Shown here in pieces: positions 20,797 to 29,780 of a stretch of DNA of 64,000 nt. The DNA comes from Methylocapsa sp. S129 (GTDB lineage: Bacteria; Pseudomonadota; Alphaproteobacteria; Rhizobiales; Beijerinckiaceae). The DNA lies in assembly GCF_009765995.1 (NCBI RefSeq), contig NZ_LMUI01000048.1, positions 186,001-250,000 on the forward strand, read 5' to 3'. Below the pieces are notes generated by a model. It saw only the letters and a program-made list of their open reading frames with translations, had not been told where the DNA came from and ran no database searches. A program made the position numbers and the translations under genes. The first letter of the stretch is position 1. Each line of letters starts with the position of its first letter.

Positions 20797-23379
20797 TCAC
20801 AGCTCCCTTAAAAACGCCGCCGGCTTTTGTCCCAATATCCGCCACGCGCCGATCATTCCCAGCGCCACGGTCAACAGAAGCGCCGCCAGCGCCGCCCCGA
20901 GCGCCGCGGGCCAGGAGAAGGTGAAGTCGAGCTGCATGACGCGCGTGACGATGACATAAGCTGCGCCGGCGCCGGCGGCGAGGCCGAAGGCGGCGGTGGC
21001 GGCGCCCAGTAAGACATATTCGATCAGGAACGCCGCCAGCAGCCGCGTCCGCGTTGCACCCAATATCTTGAGCACGACGGAATCGTAGATGCGGGTGCGA
21101 CGATTCGCGGCGAGCGCGCCGGCGAGCACCAGAACGGAAGTTGAGAGTGCGACGCCCGAGGCCGACCGGATCGCCACCGCGAGCTTGGCGACCAAAGCCT
21201 CGATCGCCTGCAGCGCATCGCGCACGCGCAGGGCGGCGATCGAGGGGAAATCATGCGCCGTCGCTTTCAGCAGCGCGACTTCGGCCGGCGTCCCAATGTC
21301 CTTGGGAAAAGCGGCGGTGACAAGGAACGTATGCGGCGCGCCGTTGAATGTGTTGGGCGAATAGACCAGCACGAAATTGATCGCAAAGCTGCGCCAGTTC
21401 ACCTTGCGCAGATTGGCGATGGTCGCCGTGATGTTGCGCCCGAGCACATTGACGGTGACGGGATCGCCGATCTTCAGGCCGAGCCCATCGGCGATCTCCG
21501 CCTCCATCGAGACGAGCGGCGGCCCGGCATAATCCTTCGGCCACCATTGGCCCGCTGTGATGACGGAGCCCTCCGGCGGGCTCTCGGCATAAGTGACGCC
21601 GCGATCGCCTTCCAGCACCCAGGCGACATTCTCCTTCGCCTTGACGTCCTCGGCGAGCGTCTGGCCGATTCGCACAAAACGTCCACGCATCATCGGCGCT
21701 TCGACGATCTTGGCGTCAGGCGCCTTGGCGGTCAGAAACTGGCGGAAGCCGTCGATCTCGGCGCCGCGCACATCGAGAAAATAAAAGCTCGGCGTTTCGC
21801 CGGGCAGGTTCTGGCGGAGTTGGCCGCGCAGATTGCTGTCGATCAGCGTCAGCGTGACGAGCACCGCGAGGCCAAGGCCGAGCGACAGCACGACAGAGGG
21901 TGTCGTCGCGCCGGGCCGGTGAATGGCGGCGAGCGCCATGCGCCATTCGACGCCACGCGCTTTGGGCGCATGGCGCGCTAAGGTCATCACGCCCATCGCG
22001 ACAAGACGCAGCGCGATAAAGCCGATGATCGTCGCGATGACGACAATGATCGCGATGCGTTGCTCGGCGCTTTCAAACACCGCGAGCGCCGCCAGCGCCA
22101 ATGCGGCGAGCGCGGTCGCGACGAGATAGCGCCGCCTTGGCCATTTGCCCGGCGATTCCACCAGATCGCGAAACAAGGCGGAGACCGGCAGGTCATGCGC
22201 GCGGCCGAGCGGCGCGATCGAAAACACCAAGGCTGTGAGCAGGCCATAGACAAGGCCGAGCGCGAGTTCGCCGGGAACGATCGCCGGCGCCAGCGGAAAC
22301 GGGATGATCGCGCCAAACAGAGCATCGACCGCGAAGGGCAGAGCCGCGCCGAGCGCCATGCCGATGCCGATGCCGATCAGCGCGACGCCCATGAACTCGA
22401 CCAAAGCCAGCAGGACGACTGCGCCGCCGGTCGCGCCGATCGATTTCAGCGTCGCCAGCGTCGGACGCTTGCGCTCGACAAAGCCCTGCGCCGCATTGGC
22501 GACGCCGACGCCGCCGACGATCAGCGACGTCAGGCCGATCAGCGCGAGGAATTCGGTGAAGCGGTCGAGATTCTTGGAGAAGCTCGGCGAGACATTGGCG
22601 CGGTCGCGCGTCTCCCAGCCTGCCTCCGGAAACGCCTTTTGCGCATCGGCGAGCAAGGCCTTGACCGCGGCCCCATTGGGCGGCTCGCCCCTGGCCCCCA
22701 TCAGCACGCGCGTTGTCCAGCGCACCAGCGATCCCGGCTGGATGAGGCCGGTGGCGCGCAGCGCCTCCTCCGACATGAGCGCGCGCGGCCCGAGGCCGAG
22801 GCCGGAGCCGAGCCGGTCCGGCTCCGAGACGATGGTGGTGCGAATCTCGACGCGTGCATCGCCGAGCGCGAAGCGATCGCCGACCTTGAGATTGAGCCGG
22901 TCGAGCAGCGCCTCTTCGACCGCCGCGCCATAGACCCCATCTTTCAGAGCGAAGGCGTCATGCGGGCTCATGGCGGGCGCGAATTCCGCCTGCCCGACAT
23001 CGGGCCATGAAGCCTCGACGGATTTGATCTCGATCAGCGCGGCCGAACCATCGTCGGCGCGCGCCATCGCGCGCATGTCGCCGACGGTCGAAAGCGCGCC
23101 GCGCGCACTCAGGAAGCCGCGCTCGTCGGCCGACAATTCGCGATGGATCAGCGAAAAACTCGCATCGCCGCCAAGGATCGCGCGCCCGTCGCGCGACAGG
23201 CCATCGTCGAGGCTGCGCGCCAGCGAATTGACGCCGACGATCGTCGCGACGCCCAGCGCAATGCAGGCGAGGAAGATGCGCAGGCCGGCAAGGCCGCCGC
23301 GCAGATCGCGTAAGGCGAGGCGCAAGATCGGCGGCAAAAATCCAAAGCTCGCCTTGGGCGTCGGGTCGATATCGTTCAC
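20797..23379 (-). CDS. ABC transporter permease of the YbbP/FtsX (MacB-like) type
   Basis: An 860-residue inner-membrane protein with the double FtsX layout. One membrane helix (GLRIFLACIALGVATIVGVN) precedes a large periplasmic domain, then three helices around residues 265-380, further helices at 400-480, a second periplasmic domain, and three C-terminal helices ending LLTVALGMIGAWRILGQKPA. The family extrudes or remodels lipids, lipoproteins or thioester-linked compounds with an ATPase partner. It overlaps the ATPase stop by four bases (ATGA), so they are translated together. A partner SGNH esterase is divergent, matching the E. coli tesA-ybbA-ybbP order. Confidence 0.93.
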   Translation of the reverse strand: MNDIDPTPKASFGFLPPILRLALRDLRGGLAGLRIFLACIALGVATIVGVNSLARSLDDGLSRDGRAILGGDASFSLIHRELSADERGFLSARGALSTVGDMRAMARADDGSAALIEIKSVEASWPDVGQAEFAPAMSPHDAFALKDGVYGAAVEEALLDRLNLKVGDRFALGDARVEIRTTIVSEPDRLGSGLGLGPRALMSEEALRATGLIQPGSLVRWTTRVLMGARGEPPNGAAVKALLADAQKAFPEAGWETRDRANVSPSFSKNLDRFTEFLALIGLTSLIVGGVGVANAAQGFVERKRPTLATLKSIGATGGAVVLLALVEFMGVALIGIGIGMALGAALPFAVDALFGAIIPFPLAPAIVPGELALGLVYGLLTALVFSIAPLGRAHDLPVSALFRDLVESPGKWPRRRYLVATALAALALAALAVFESAEQRIAIIVVIATIIGFIALRLVAMGVMTLARHAPKARGVEWRMALAAIHRPGATTPSVVLSLGLGLAVLVTLTLIDSNLRGQLRQNLPGETPSFYFLDVRGAEIDGFRQFLTAKAPDAKIVEAPMMRGRFVRIGQTLAEDVKAKENVAWVLEGDRGVTYAESPPEGSVITAGQWWPKDYAGPPLVSMEAEIADGLGLKIGDPVTVNVLGRNITATIANLRKVNWRSFAINFVLVYSPNTFNGAPHTFLVTAAFPKDIGTPAEVALLKATAHDFPSIAALRVRDALQAIEALVAKLAVAIRSASGVALSTSVLVLAGALAANRRTRIYDSVVLKILGATRTRLLAAFLIEYVLLGAATAAFGLAAGAGAAYVIVTRVMQLDFTFSWPAALGAALAALLLTVALGMIGAWRILGQKPAAFLREL

Positions 23380-24065
23380 GCGGCCGCCAAAGCTTGCGCC
23401 TCGATGCTTCCCGAGCGCAGACGGATCGTCCGGTCGCAGCGCGCCGCCAAAGCCAGATCATGCGTGACGAGCACGAGCGTCGCGCCGCGTTGCGCTCTGA
23501 GATCGAACAGCAATTCGATAATCGCGCGCCCCGTCGTTTCGTCGAGATTGCCGGTCGGCTCGTCGGCGATCAGCAGTGAGGGGCGCGGCGCCAGCGCGCG
23601 CGCCAAAGCGACGCGTTGCTGTTCGCCGCCCGAAAGCTGGGCGGGATAATGCGCCATCCGTTCGGCAAGGCCGACCGCGGCAAGCTCCGCGGCGGCGCGC
23701 GCGAAAGCGTCGCCGATCCCGGCCAGTTCCAGCGGCGCCGCGACATTTTCAAGCGCGGTCATGGTCGGGATCAGATGGAACGCCTGAAAGACGATGCCGA
23801 TCTTCGCGCCGCGAAACCGCGCCAGCGCATCCTCGCTCAAACCGTCCAGCGAGACGCCGTCGATCTTGATCGAGCCGCTGTCGGCGCGCTCAAGGCCCGC
23901 CATCGTCATCAGCAGCGTCGATTTGCCCGAGCCCGAGGGGCCGACCAGTCCGACCGCCTCGCCCTGTGCGATATCAAGGCTTATCTTGCGCAGGATATGG
24001 ACGCGCGCCGCGCCGCGGCCCAAACTTAAGTCCAAATCGCGAAGTTCTATCGCGGTCTCAGCCAT
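23376..24065 (-). CDS. ABC transporter ATP-binding protein (YbbA-like)
   Basis: A 229-residue ATPase of the LolD/MacB subfamily: Walker A GLVGPSGSGKSTLL, Q-loop IVFQAFHLIPTMTALENV, signature LSGGEQQRVALARAL, Walker B LLIADEPTGNLD and H-loop VLVTHDLALA. The ATG at 24063-24065 gives MAETAIELRDLDLSLG; the longer open frame upstream overlaps the divergent esterase gene and is not needed. It powers the downstream permease. Sixteen bases separate its start from the divergent esterase start, so the promoters must overlap the coding ends. Confidence 0.96.
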   Translation of the reverse strand: MAETAIELRDLDLSLGRGAARVHILRKISLDIAQGEAVGLVGPSGSGKSTLLMTMAGLERADSGSIKIDGVSLDGLSEDALARFRGAKIGIVFQAFHLIPTMTALENVAAPLELAGIGDAFARAAAELAAVGLAERMAHYPAQLSGGEQQRVALARALAPRPSLLIADEPTGNLDETTGRAIIELLFDLRAQRGATLVLVTHDLALAARCDRTIRLRSGSIEAQALAAA

Positions 24066-24081
24066 TGCGGGGTTTTTCCGG

Positions 24082-24735
24082 ATGATGAAGCGGGTTCCTT
24101 CATATGGGCATTGTTTGGCCTGCGTCCAGTTGGCGGCTCTGGCGCTGGCTTTCGCCGTCGCCCCCGCGCAGGCGCGCATGCTGCATGTCGTCGCGCTCGG
24201 CGACAGCTTGACGGCGGGCCTTGGCCTGCCGCCGGGGCAGGGGTTTCCTGAAGTGCTGGGGAAGGCGCTGCGCGCCAGGGGGTATGACGTCGAAGTCGCC
24301 AATGCTGGCGTATCGGGCGACACCGCGGCCGATGGCCTGGCGCGCTACGATTGGGGCGTGCCCGAGGGGACGGATGCGCTGATCGTCGAGCTTGGCGCCA
24401 ACGATATGTTGCGTGGCCTCGACCCGGCCGCCGCCAAGGCCTCGCTGTCGGCGATATTGACGCGGGCGAAGGCCGCCCATATCGCGGTTCTGCTGACCGG
24501 CATGCGCGCCGCGCCTAATTTGGGGGCTGATTATCAGAACCGCTTCGATGCGATTTATCCTGATCTCGCCAAACAATTTGGCGTCGCGCTCTATCCCTTC
24601 TTCCTCGAAGGCGTCGCCGCCGACCCCAGACTCAATCAGAAGGACGGGCTGCATCCGACGCGCGAGGGCGTCGAGAAGATCGTCGCCAACATCCTGCCGG
24701 CGGTCGAAGCGTTGCTCAAGGGGGTGAAGCCGTGA
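24082..24735 (+). CDS. SGNH-hydrolase esterase/thioesterase (TesA-like arylesterase)
   Basis: A 217-residue periplasmic esterase with signal peptide (CVQLAALALAFAVAPAQA). SGNH blocks are present: VALGDSLTAGLGL with the nucleophilic Ser, the Gly in NAGVSGDTAAD, the Asn in VELGANDMLRGL, and DGLHPTREG with the catalytic Asp and His. This matches E. coli TesA and rhizobial arylesterases, which hydrolyse short acyl esters and thioesters. Divergence from ybbAP-like genes is conserved in many proteobacteria and suggests a shared envelope role. ATG 24082 is immediately followed by a second ATG. Confidence 0.94.
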   Translation: MMKRVPSYGHCLACVQLAALALAFAVAPAQARMLHVVALGDSLTAGLGLPPGQGFPEVLGKALRARGYDVEVANAGVSGDTAADGLARYDWGVPEGTDALIVELGANDMLRGLDPAAAKASLSAILTRAKAAHIAVLLTGMRAAPNLGADYQNRFDAIYPDLAKQFGVALYPFFLEGVAADPRLNQKDGLHPTREGVEKIVANILPAVEALLKGVKP

Positions 24736-24741
24736 GGAGAA

Positions 24742-25035
24742 ATATCTCTTAATATTATAAGACTCGTCCTCTCCAACACCCGATTTAGACTCGGCGCGAA
24801 CTGATTCTGGCAGCGGTGGGGACTTTGGGATCATGACGACAGTCGCGCCTTCGCGCTTGCGAATCCGAAGCGGAAATCGCGCTCCCTTCAGCTATGGGAT
24901 GACGGCCGACCAGACGGCCCATTCCTTCGAAGCCCATGCTGGCAGGCCAACAGCCTTGATCCTGATCGGGCGGTCGCCGCCGTCCGCGACCGCTTCCGCC
25001 GTCGGCGCCTTCGGACGCCGCTCATGCCGCTCTGC
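24742..25035 (+). pseudogene. Duplicated promoter and 5' end of the peroxiredoxin/2OG-oxygenase gene
   Basis: From ATCTCTTAATATTATAA near 24744 this stretch copies 28529-28824, including about 90 bases of upstream sequence and the start MTTVAPSRLRIRSGNRAPFS. Similarity persists for about 65 codons to GAFG and then stops. The frame stays open to 25135 with unrelated sequence, so a short chimeric peptide of 100 residues could be made. It precedes the formyltransferase by five bases, so its promoter copy may now drive that gene. Confidence 0.85.
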
Positions 25036-25140
25036 GAGCAAAGCTATTCCACTGCGGACCAACGCCATCGCCATTTCGCTTCGGGGCGCCGGCGGCATGT
25101 CGAAACGCGCTCCATTCGACCGCGGACATCAGTGAGGATC

Positions 25141-26016
25141 ATGCAATTCGCCATCACCGCCGTCGACCGCTATCTCGGCGTATTCGACTCTTTTGTTAGC
25201 GCGGGTTGGAAACCGCTTAAATTATTTACGGTCCAGGCGAAATCCGATCTGGCGAACCAGCAGGCTGTGATCGGCTATGCGGAACGGCACGCCGCGGCGA
25301 TACAACTCTCGCCGATGACCGCGCGCGATCTTGAGGAACTGGGCGAACAGGGATGCGAAGCGTTGATTGTGGCGAGTTACGATCGGAAGATTTGCGACTG
25401 GCGCCCATTTCTTAGATATGCCGTCAATTTTCATTCTTCTCCGCTGCCGGACGGACGCGGCCCTTACCCTTCCGTGCGTGCAATCCTGGAGAACCGGGGC
25501 TTCTGGGGCGTTACCTGTCACCGCCTGACTCCGGACATCGATCGCGGGGAAATTCTCGCCGCCGAACAGTTTCCCCTGCGTCCCGACGAATGCCACGAAA
25601 GCCTCGATCTGAAAATTCAGATGGCCGCAAAACGGTTGGCGACCAGAGTAGCCGGTCAATTTGCCGAGCTTTGGGATTTGGCCAAGCCGCAAGAGGAAGG
25701 GAGCTATTGGAAGAAACACGCGTTGGCGGAACACATCATCGATTTCAAAAAGCCGGTCGAAAGCATCATGCGGCATATTCGAGCCTTCGGCGCCATCGGC
25801 AGTTTGGCGAGCATTGGCAAGACATGGGTCACCGTCAAACGGGCGGTGGGCTGGACGGAAAAACATGCCCATGCGCCCGGCGTTGTCGTCCATGTCTTTA
25901 ATCAATCCATCGTTGTCGCAGCATCGGATGGCTATGTCGGAATTCTGGAAAGTCAGCTCACGCCTTCGCACGTCATTGTTCAAATGCTGGCTGACTTGAA
26001 TGCTCGATCGCAGTGA
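25141..26016 (+). CDS. Formyltransferase-family protein (methionyl-tRNA formyltransferase-like)
   Basis: A 291-residue protein. Residues about 1-200 match the formyl-transferase fold: the first strand MQFAITAVDRYLGVFDSFV, the central NFHSSPLPDGRGPYPSVRAI with the Asn-x-His of the formyl-THF site, and FWGVTCHRLTPDIDRGEILA with the catalytic Asp. The C-terminal 90 residues (VESIMRHIRAFGAIG then VVVHVFNQSIVVAASDGYVG) resemble the oligonucleotide-binding tail of ArnA/Fmt relatives. Amino-sugar or amine formylation, rather than initiator tRNA, is likely given its setting beside sulfotransferases. No better start than ATG 25141 is apparent. Confidence 0.88.
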   Translation: MQFAITAVDRYLGVFDSFVSAGWKPLKLFTVQAKSDLANQQAVIGYAERHAAAIQLSPMTARDLEELGEQGCEALIVASYDRKICDWRPFLRYAVNFHSSPLPDGRGPYPSVRAILENRGFWGVTCHRLTPDIDRGEILAAEQFPLRPDECHESLDLKIQMAAKRLATRVAGQFAELWDLAKPQEEGSYWKKHALAEHIIDFKKPVESIMRHIRAFGAIGSLASIGKTWVTVKRAVGWTEKHAHAPGVVVHVFNQSIVVAASDGYVGILESQLTPSHVIVQMLADLNARSQ

Positions 26017-26119
26017 TCAGGCGGTGATGGGTTGCGCCTCCCACGCGTGAGTACGGCGTCGGGTCGGTCCGCTTTCATCGCGAAATTGGATTCTGAACGG
26101 ATTTACCTGAATTGTGGCC

Positions 26120-28456
26120 ATGAAACAGCAACCGCCCATCCCTAGCCAAGCGCCGAAGCCGCATTCGCTGTTGCAGCGGGCCGTTCGACAACATCAGCTT
26201 GGTCAACTTGATCAGGCCGAGCGTCTCTACAAGGCAATTCTCGCAACGCAGCCCGGCAATTTTCAAGCGCTGCATCTTCGCGGCGTTCTTCAATTTCAAC
26301 AGGGCCGGAATGACGAGGCCTTGCTCTCTCTGAGCGCCGCTCTGCGGGTGAACTCCACGCATGCCGAAGCTTGGTCGGATTTTGGAATTGTTCATGCAGC
26401 CATGGCGCGCTTTGAGCAGGCTGTGGCGTGTTACGACAAGGCAATTGCGCTCAAGTCGCATTATGCGGCGGCTCACAGCAACAGGGGCAATGCGCTTATG
26501 GCTCTCAACCGCCCCGGCGATGCGCTCGCGAGCTATGACCGGGCGCTTGCCGTCGAGCCATATCTCGTGGAGGCCCTCAACAATCGCGGCGGCGCATTGC
26601 GCGACCTGAAACGGCCGGCGGAGGCGCTGGCGAGCTTGGACAGGGCGCTCGCCATCAGGCCGGACTACGCTGATGCGCTCAACAATCGCGGCAACGCGCT
26701 CATCGAACTCAACCGGGCCGAAGAAGCGCTTGAGAGTTACGACAGAGCGCTCGCCATTGCCCCCGGTTCCGCTGGCGCGCTTAACAATCGAGGCAATGCG
26801 CTTATAAAGCTCGGTCGTCCGAATGAAGCGGTGGCGAGTTACGAAAGGGCGCTCGTCCTGACGCCCCAAAGCGCCGAAGCCTGGAGCAATTGTGGCAACG
26901 CACTCAGAGAGATCAAGCATCACGAACGAGCGCTGGAGTATCTGAACCGCGCGCTGGATCTGCAGCCAAATAATACGAGGGCGCTGAGTAATCTGGCCAA
27001 TACGTTCTTGGATATCAATCGTCCGGTTGACGCGTTGGCGAGCTACGACAAAGTGCTCGCCCTCAAGCCAGATTGCGTCGAGACGCTCACGAGCCGCGCA
27101 ACGGCGCTCATCAGATTGAACCGCCCCGCGGACGCGCTGGAGAGCTGCGACAAGGCGATCGCCCTCCAGCCCGATCATGTTGATGCCCACAACAATCGCG
27201 GCGCTGCGCTCAGCCTCCTCAATCGCGAAGAGGAGGCACTCACAAGTTATGACAAGGCGATCGCGCTCAAGCAGGATTATGCGTTGGCCTTCGACAACAA
27301 GGGAATCGCATTGCTCCAGCTCGGTCGCGTTGAGGAGGCGAAGGTCCATATCGAGACCGCGATGAGGCTTGCCCCGACGAGGGCGCGATCCTACCACCAC
27401 TTGGCGCTGGCAAAACGCTTTGAACCGGGCGACTCACGCATTCAGGCCATGGAGGAACTCGTTCGCGAAGATACGTCGCTGGGCGTGGACGATCGGGTCT
27501 ATGTGCATTTCGCCTTGGGCAAGGCGTTCGACGACATCGGGAATCGCGAACGTTCTTTTCACCACTTATCGTGCGGCAACGCCTTGAAGCGCAAGCAGTC
27601 CGGTTACAACGAGAGGGACGTTCTGGGCCAACTGGAACGCACGCAGGTCGCTTATACCAGTGAGTTGATGAGCCGCAACGAGGCCCGCGGCAATCCTTCG
27701 CCGGTTCCTATATTTGTCGTTGGCATGCCGCGTTCCGGCACCACTCTGGTCGAGCAGATCTTGGCGAGCCATAGCGATGTCCACGGGGCCGGGGAGATTA
27801 AGGATTTCGACATGGCTGTGCGGGAGCTCGGCGGCTCCGCGGCCTGGGCGCTCCATAGTCCTGAGGTGGTTTCCCAAATGTCGGGCGAACAATTTCAAAG
27901 CCTCGGGGCGAATTACCTGAGGCGTATCTTGGCAGCCGCGCCCTCATCGCGCCGCATTGTCAACAAGATGACCGAGAACTTCCGCTTCGCCGGTCTGATC
28001 GCTCTTGCGCTGCCCAATGCGCGCATCATTCATGTCCGACGCGACCCCATCGACACCTGTTTCTCCTGCTTCTCGGCGCTGTTTGAGGAAAGTCTGCCCT
28101 ATGCCTATGATCTCGCGGAACTCGGTCGCTATTATCGCGCCTATGAGGCGTTGATGAGTTTTTGGCGCGGCGTGTTGCCTCAACGAGTGATGATCGACGT
28201 GCGATACGAGGATGTCGTCGCCGATGTCGAGGGGCAGAGCCGCCGCATCATCGGCCATTGCGGTCTCGATTGGGACGCCCGCTGCCTTGATTTTCACCTG
28301 AGCGAGCGAAGCGTGCGCACAGCCAGCCTCGTTCAGGTGCGCCGACCTCTCTATAAGAGTTCCGTGGGACGGTGGCGTCGCTACGAGGATTTCTTGGAGC
28401 CTCTTTTCGCGTCGCTCGCCTCGTCGACCGGTTCCGCCGATAGCGTCCTATTCTAA
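26120..28456 (+). CDS. TPR-repeat protein with C-terminal sulfotransferase domain
   Basis: A 778-residue two-part protein. Residues about 10-430 hold some twelve 34-residue TPR units with the pattern EALxSYDRALAIxP...ALNNRGNAL. The C-terminal part is a sulfotransferase: VGMPRSGTTLVEQILASH is the 5'-phosphosulfate loop for PAPS, RRDPIDTCFSCFS the 3'-phosphate region, and SVGRWRRYEDFLEPL the C-terminal signature. TPR-sulfotransferases of this kind modify proteins or glycans on tyrosine or sugar. ATG 26120 (MKQQPPIPSQ) is preferred to the GTG six bases earlier. The next gene starts after a 175-base gap that holds the original of the duplicated block. Confidence 0.95.
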   Translation: MKQQPPIPSQAPKPHSLLQRAVRQHQLGQLDQAERLYKAILATQPGNFQALHLRGVLQFQQGRNDEALLSLSAALRVNSTHAEAWSDFGIVHAAMARFEQAVACYDKAIALKSHYAAAHSNRGNALMALNRPGDALASYDRALAVEPYLVEALNNRGGALRDLKRPAEALASLDRALAIRPDYADALNNRGNALIELNRAEEALESYDRALAIAPGSAGALNNRGNALIKLGRPNEAVASYERALVLTPQSAEAWSNCGNALREIKHHERALEYLNRALDLQPNNTRALSNLANTFLDINRPVDALASYDKVLALKPDCVETLTSRATALIRLNRPADALESCDKAIALQPDHVDAHNNRGAALSLLNREEEALTSYDKAIALKQDYALAFDNKGIALLQLGRVEEAKVHIETAMRLAPTRARSYHHLALAKRFEPGDSRIQAMEELVREDTSLGVDDRVYVHFALGKAFDDIGNRERSFHHLSCGNALKRKQSGYNERDVLGQLERTQVAYTSELMSRNEARGNPSPVPIFVVGMPRSGTTLVEQILASHSDVHGAGEIKDFDMAVRELGGSAAWALHSPEVVSQMSGEQFQSLGANYLRRILAAAPSSRRIVNKMTENFRFAGLIALALPNARIIHVRRDPIDTCFSCFSALFEESLPYAYDLAELGRYYRAYEALMSFWRGVLPQRVMIDVRYEDVVADVEGQSRRIIGHCGLDWDARCLDFHLSERSVRTASLVQVRRPLYKSSVGRWRRYEDFLEPLFASLASSTGSADSVLF

Positions 28457-28528
28457 ACGCTTTGCGCCAGAGCCGCGCGTAGAATGTCTGACCCGCGAGG
28501 ATGTGGTTCGCTCCTGCGACAATGAGGC

Positions 28529-28824
28529 GGAGTCGAAACATCTCTTAATATTATAAAACTCATCCTCCCCAACACGCGATTTAAACTCGGTGCCGGAATT
28601 GATTCTGGCAGCCGCTGGGGACTTTGGAATCATGACGACCGTCGCGCCTCCGCGCTTGCGAATCCGAGGCGGAAACCGCGCTCCCTTCAGTTATGGGATG
28701 ACGGGCGACCAGGTCTTCTATTCCTTCGAAGCCCAGGCCGGCAGGCCAGCGGCTTTGATCCTGGCCGGGCGATTGCCGCCGTCCGCGACCGCTTCCCTCG
28801 CCGGCGCCTTTGGACTTCATGCCG
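28529..28824 (+). repeat. Direct-repeat counterpart of 24742-25035
   Basis: This is the intact version: about 100 bases of upstream region with TTAATATTATAA and then the first ~65 codons of the peroxiredoxin/2OG gene. Identity with the 24.7-kb copy extends unbroken across the start codon, so promoter and gene start were copied together. The two copies are 3.8 kb apart in the same orientation. Confidence 0.85.
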
Positions 28825-29735
28825 CGGAGTTCGCCCGCTGCGGCGCCGATGTCCTGCTGCTCATAGACGCGCAGGGTCCTTATGCGCAGGATTATATGGC
28901 CAATCCGCCGCAGAGCTTGCAAGCTGTCTACTGCCCGCCGGAAATATTCCACGCCTGGGGCTTCGATAGCCAGGCGCCATCGGTTGTCGTCACAGACCGG
29001 AACGTGCGCGTGCTCGCAGCGATCGACGGCGACGGAGAAAAAGCCATCGCCGAGGCGGCTCTGGCCTGCGTCGCAGCGGCGCCGGCCGAGGCGCCGCGCG
29101 ATGTCTTCATGCCAGCGCCGGTCCTGCTGATCCCCAATATTTTCAGCCCCGACTTTTGTCGCGCGCTCATCGACCATTTTGAGGGCAGCGTCCACACGAC
29201 CGGCGGCATGGCCAGCATCGATAAGCGCGGCCATGCGATTCACAAGATCGATGAGAGCAAGAAGAAGCGAGAGGATTACATTCTGCCTCCCGACAATCCG
29301 CTTGGCGAGCGCGTGCTCGAGGCCTTATCGCTGATCTGCCTGCCGGAAATGAAAAAGGCGTTTCAGTGCGACATATCCCATATCGATCGCATCATCATCG
29401 CACGCTACGACGATACGGGCGGCTACTTCCGCCGCCACCGCGACAATTCCTCGCCCAGCGTCGCATTCCGGCAATTCGCTCTCTCTTTGAATCTAAATTC
29501 GGAGGAGTACGAGGGGGGCTATCTGCTGTTCCCAGAATATAACGCGCACCGCTACAAGCCGGAGCGGGGCGCCGGAGTCATTTTCTCCGCTTCATTGCTG
29601 CACGAGGCGACGCCAGTCATCAAAGGGCGCCGCTACACGCTGCTGACCTTCTTGCACAATGCCGAGGGCGAGGCCCGCCGGCTCGCCTTGATGCGTTGGC
29701 CTAACGGCGAGACCGGCGCGTTAGGCGGCGCATGA
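28632..29735 (+). CDS. Peroxiredoxin-like / 2-oxoglutarate-Fe(II) oxygenase fusion
   Basis: A 367-residue protein. Residues 15-165 look like a thioredoxin-fold redoxin (GDQVFYSFEAQAGRPAALIL, FGLHAAEFARCGADVLLLID, DSQAPSVVVTDRNVRVLAAI) without an obvious peroxidatic Cys. Residues 170-360 are a prolyl-4-hydroxylase-like double-stranded beta helix with HxD in FRRHRDN (about His269, Asp271), the distal His in LLHEATPV (about 324) and an Arg in GRRYTLL for 2-oxoglutarate. It should hydroxylate a protein or small molecule with Fe(II), O2 and 2OG. A sulfotransferase follows 45 bases later, probably co-transcribed. Confidence 0.9.
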   Translation: MTTVAPPRLRIRGGNRAPFSYGMTGDQVFYSFEAQAGRPAALILAGRLPPSATASLAGAFGLHAAEFARCGADVLLLIDAQGPYAQDYMANPPQSLQAVYCPPEIFHAWGFDSQAPSVVVTDRNVRVLAAIDGDGEKAIAEAALACVAAAPAEAPRDVFMPAPVLLIPNIFSPDFCRALIDHFEGSVHTTGGMASIDKRGHAIHKIDESKKKREDYILPPDNPLGERVLEALSLICLPEMKKAFQCDISHIDRIIIARYDDTGGYFRRHRDNSSPSVAFRQFALSLNLNSEEYEGGYLLFPEYNAHRYKPERGAGVIFSASLLHEATPVIKGRRYTLLTFLHNAEGEARRLALMRWPNGETGALGGA

Positions 29736-29780
29736 AGCGCCGAACGCGCCTTTCGGGTCAGATGACGCCGGCGGCCAGCG

